NCBI GenBank assembly: GCA_965656035.1
Contig: CBFHIO010000015.1
Span: 1-17,143 of the forward strand
Length of the DNA stretch: 17,143 bases
From: SCGC-AAA076-P13 sp965656035
GTDB taxonomy: Bacteria; Pseudomonadota; Gammaproteobacteria; Magnimaribacterales; D2472
Reading direction: 5' to 3'
The notes under the pieces were generated by a model that saw only the letters and a program-made list of their open reading frames with translations, was not told where the DNA came from and ran no database searches. The position numbers and the translations under genes were made by a program. Each line of letters starts with the position of its first letter. The stretch's first letter is position 1. Shown here one piece after another: positions 15,213-17,143 of this stretch.

Positions 15213-16228
15213 AAATATATGAGGTTGGTGGAGCTGTTAGGGATGCGCTGCTAAATAAAAAAGCCAAAGATAAAGACTGGGTTGTTGTCGGCTCTTCGCC
15301 GGAGGAAATGGTATCTAAAGGCTTTAAGCCGATAGGAAAAGATTTCCCAGTATTTCTCCATCCAGAATCAAATGAAGAATATGCTCTCGCAAGAACTGAA
15401 CGGAAGACTGGTCATGGCTATAACGGTTTTAATTTCTATTATGGTAAAGAGGTAACGCTAGAAGAAGACCTGTCGAGAAGGGATTTAACTATAAATGCTA
15501 TTGCGAAAGACTCTGATGGCAATATTATTGATCCCTATGGGGGCAGAGATGATATTAAGAAAAAGATATTCAGACACGTATCAGATGCATTTTCAGAAGA
15601 CCCATTGCGGGCTATAAGACTTGCTCGATTCCATACTTATGATCATTTAAAAGATTTTAAAATTGATGAGAGGACGGAAAAAATGCTCGAAGAAATTATT
15701 AGTTCAGGTGAAATAGCAAATCTGTCATCCGACAGGATCTGGACTGAGACTGACAGAGCGCTAACCTCAGAAAACCCAAATATATTTTTTGAGGTGATAA
15801 TAAAGTATAAGATGCACTCCCCCTTCTTTAATAAATTAAGAGTTCCAATATGTAATACAAGCTCAAAAAGCCTCGTTCGATGGGCCGAACTTCAAATCAA
15901 CAACGATTTTTGTCTAGGAGATAAACTCCCAGTCCCTAATGCGCAAAAGAATTCATCAGATGTTTTGATGAAGTTAATAAAAATTACCAAAGATATGTCT
16001 AATCAATCACTTATAGATTTTTTGCCTAAGGTTAATATGGAAAGAAATCAGTCACTGATCAGTGATTTGTGCTGCTTGCCACATCTTAAAGATTCTAAGG
16101 ATTTAATATTAAAATTATTAACAAATACAATTAAGGCTGATTTTTCTGTTCTTAAAAATATTCCAACTGAGAAAATTTATGAAGAAAAGCATAAAATATA
16201 CAAACAAATAGTAAATCAATCTTTATGA
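15209..16228 (+). CDS. cca: tRNA nucleotidyltransferase (CCA-adding enzyme), HD domain not recognisable
   Basis: Cca builds or repairs the 3' CCA of tRNAs. The head and neck are very close to the E. coli enzyme: GGAVRD at 7-12, the two catalytic aspartates in KDKDW (Asp21, Asp23), FPVFLHP at 46-52, YALARTERK at 58-66, RRDLTINAIA at 90-99, EDPLRAIRLARF at 130-141 and SSDRIWTE at 173-180. At 339 residues it is roughly 70 shorter than E. coli Cca (about 412). The C-terminal part lacks the HD phosphohydrolase signature (HDLGKG and the downstream His pair). CCA addition should be intact, while the 2'3'-cyclic phosphodiesterase and phosphatase functions should be lost. It overlaps apaH and the next gene as ATGA. 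Confidence 0.93.
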   Translation: MKIYEVGGAVRDALLNKKAKDKDWVVVGSSPEEMVSKGFKPIGKDFPVFLHPESNEEYALARTERKTGHGYNGFNFYYGKEVTLEEDLSRRDLTINAIAKDSDGNIIDPYGGRDDIKKKIFRHVSDAFSEDPLRAIRLARFHTYDHLKDFKIDERTEKMLEEIISSGEIANLSSDRIWTETDRALTSENPNIFFEVIIKYKMHSPFFNKLRVPICNTSSKSLVRWAELQINNDFCLGDKLPVPNAQKNSSDVLMKLIKITKDMSNQSLIDFLPKVNMERNQSLISDLCCLPHLKDSKDLILKLLTNTIKADFSVLKNIPTEKIYEEKHKIYKQIVNQSL

Positions 16229-16953
16229 ACAAAACTATATTAATTACTGGCGCAGCAAAAAGAATTGGTAAAGAAATAGCCTTAACTTTTTCTCATATGG
16301 GGTGGAATATTATTATTCACTACAATTCTTCAAAAAAGGATGCGCAGGATTTAGCAGATCAAATCAATTCTCATAACCCTAACTCAGCAAAAATTATTCA
16401 GGCTAATTTAGATATCTCATCAGACGTTAAAAGATTGGTTGATGAATCTAAACTATGCTTTGATTCAATCGATGTTCTGGTAAACAATGCTTCAACTTTT
16501 TATCCAACACCTATTAATGAAATTTCTGACGAGCACTGGGATAAATTAGTTGGAAGTAATCTTAAAGGTCCATTATTTTTAATCCAGGGTCTAAAAGATA
16601 AATTAATTGAATCAAAGGGTTCTGTAATAAATATTACGGATACAAATTTAAGCAAGGGTGTTGCAAATTTTTCCATATATGCTTCTGCTAAGGGAGGTTT
16701 AGAGTCCCTAACCAAGGTTCTTGCAAGAGAATTAGCTCCAGATGTTAATGTTAATGCAATTGCTCCTGGTGCAATGCTCGAACCACCTGATGTAACTTGG
16801 ACTGATGAGCAAAAGGAAAAGGTAATAGCCAATATCCCACTTAAAAAAATGGGATCTGAAAAAGATATTGCAAACACTGTTAAGTTTGTTGTCACTTCAA
16901 AATATATGACAGGACAAGTTATAAAAGTTGATGGAGGTAGATCACTCTCATGA
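16225..16953 (+). CDS. folM: Pteridine reductase, FolM/PTR1-like SDR
   Basis: This is a 242-residue SDR predicted to reduce pterins (dihydromonapterin and/or dihydrofolate) with NADPH. Key signs are the pteridine-reductase form of the cofactor loop, TGAAKRIG at 8-15, with Arg in place of the usual middle glycine; NNASTFYPTP at 88-97; and the catalytic set Asp139 (NITDT), Tyr152 and Lys156 (YASAK). As in PTR1, Asp replaces the common Ser. The chain ends in TGQVIKVDGGRSLS, typical of the group. It overlaps cca and the next gene as ATGA. Such enzymes can back up or replace FolA; whether FolA exists in this genome cannot be seen here. The symbol folM is by similarity. Confidence 0.82.
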   Translation: MNKTILITGAAKRIGKEIALTFSHMGWNIIIHYNSSKKDAQDLADQINSHNPNSAKIIQANLDISSDVKRLVDESKLCFDSIDVLVNNASTFYPTPINEISDEHWDKLVGSNLKGPLFLIQGLKDKLIESKGSVINITDTNLSKGVANFSIYASAKGGLESLTKVLARELAPDVNVNAIAPGAMLEPPDVTWTDEQKEKVIANIPLKKMGSEKDIANTVKFVVTSKYMTGQVIKVDGGRSLS

Positions 16954-17143
16954 CAAGCGACGCTAAAAAATATGAAGAAATATTTTCTGGAACAAAAGAA
17001 GTTGCTGAACATTTAAAAATAAATACTTTAAAGCTTCAACCATGGATTGATGCCCATGTTCCTGGGGCTGGTTCTATAAAATTAATAGAACAATTTAAAG
17101 GCGGTCAATCTAATCCTACCTATAAAATTATCACTGATAATAA
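16950..17143 (+). CDS. APH-type phosphotransferase, N-terminal part only (cut by window edge)
   Basis: The first 64 codons of a gene running off the right edge are present. It starts at an ATG that overlaps the preceding stop (ATGA). After a polar N-terminus come LQPWIDAHVPG (about 29-39) and FKGGQSNPTYKI (about 49-60). This pair of motifs marks the N-terminal lobe of the phosphotransferase family related to the kinase domain of ACAD10/ACAD11, which feeds hydroxy-acyl chains into fatty acid oxidation. The catalytic HxD loop lies beyond the window. The substrate is not visible, and the link to acyl metabolism is by family only. Confidence 0.75.
   Translation, partial: MTSDAKKYEEIFSGTKEVAEHLKINTLKLQPWIDAHVPGAGSIKLIEQFKGGQSNPTYKIITDN

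Noticed and set aside
16052..16065. A perfect 14-bp palindrome (TCACTGATCAGTGA) in the cca 3' part
   Set aside because: It sits in coding sequence away from any start, with no T run after it to make a terminator and no second copy noticed.
16500..17012. A 170-codon open frame on the minus strand opposite folM and the start of the phosphotransferase gene
   Set aside because: It lies antisense to two well-supported genes that overlap as ATGA, resembles no family I know, and its composition follows from the opposite strand.

Overview
The window looks like chromosomal housekeeping sequence from an AT-rich, streamlined marine gammaproteobacterium, plausibly of the SAR86 type. That assignment is an inference. 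It rests on the low GC visible by eye, the near absence of intergenic DNA, the gammaproteobacterial order lptD-surA-pdxA-rsmA-apaH, and the AmgK/MurU pair near lptD (the two are also neighbours in Pseudomonas). I see no rRNA, tRNA, CRISPR array, insertion sequence, phage gene or clear terminator. No stretch longer than about 50 bases lacks a gene.

Layout. Two long gene chains diverge from a 41-bp gap at 8346-8386. The leftward chain (8345 to 1) reads: a short-chain dehydrogenase/reductase (SDR) with an altered active site; an SDR resembling animal HSDL2; amgK and murU (cell-wall sugar recycling); rpe; an exported DUF192 protein; trpE, trpG, trpD and trpC (chorismate to indole-glycerol phosphate); and the start of an SF2 helicase cut by the window edge. 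Nearly all junctions overlap or abut, so trpE has no room for a classical leader/attenuator. The rightward chain (8387 to 17143) reads: a HCCA-isomerase-like thioredoxin-fold protein; lptD; surA; pdxA; rsmA; apaH; cca; a FolM-type pteridine reductase; and the start of an APH-type phosphotransferase cut by the edge.

How the genes work together. SurA is the periplasmic chaperone that delivers LptD to the outer membrane, and the two are adjacent here behind a good match to a sigma-E promoter (8991-9018). PdxA, RsmA, ApaH, Cca and the pteridine reductase serve cofactor synthesis and RNA and nucleotide maintenance. AmgK and MurU convert recovered N-acetylmuramate to UDP-MurNAc. TrpE, TrpG, TrpD and TrpC carry out the first steps of tryptophan synthesis, but trpF, trpB and trpA are not in this window.

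I found no clearly new multi-gene system. The most unusual signals are: a methionine-rich tandem repeat inside the LptD barrel (14 Met in 42 residues, seven of them exactly every third residue); a tRNA nucleotidyltransferase without a recognisable HD domain; an SDR lacking the catalytic Ser and Tyr; and the sigma-E-like promoter before lptD.
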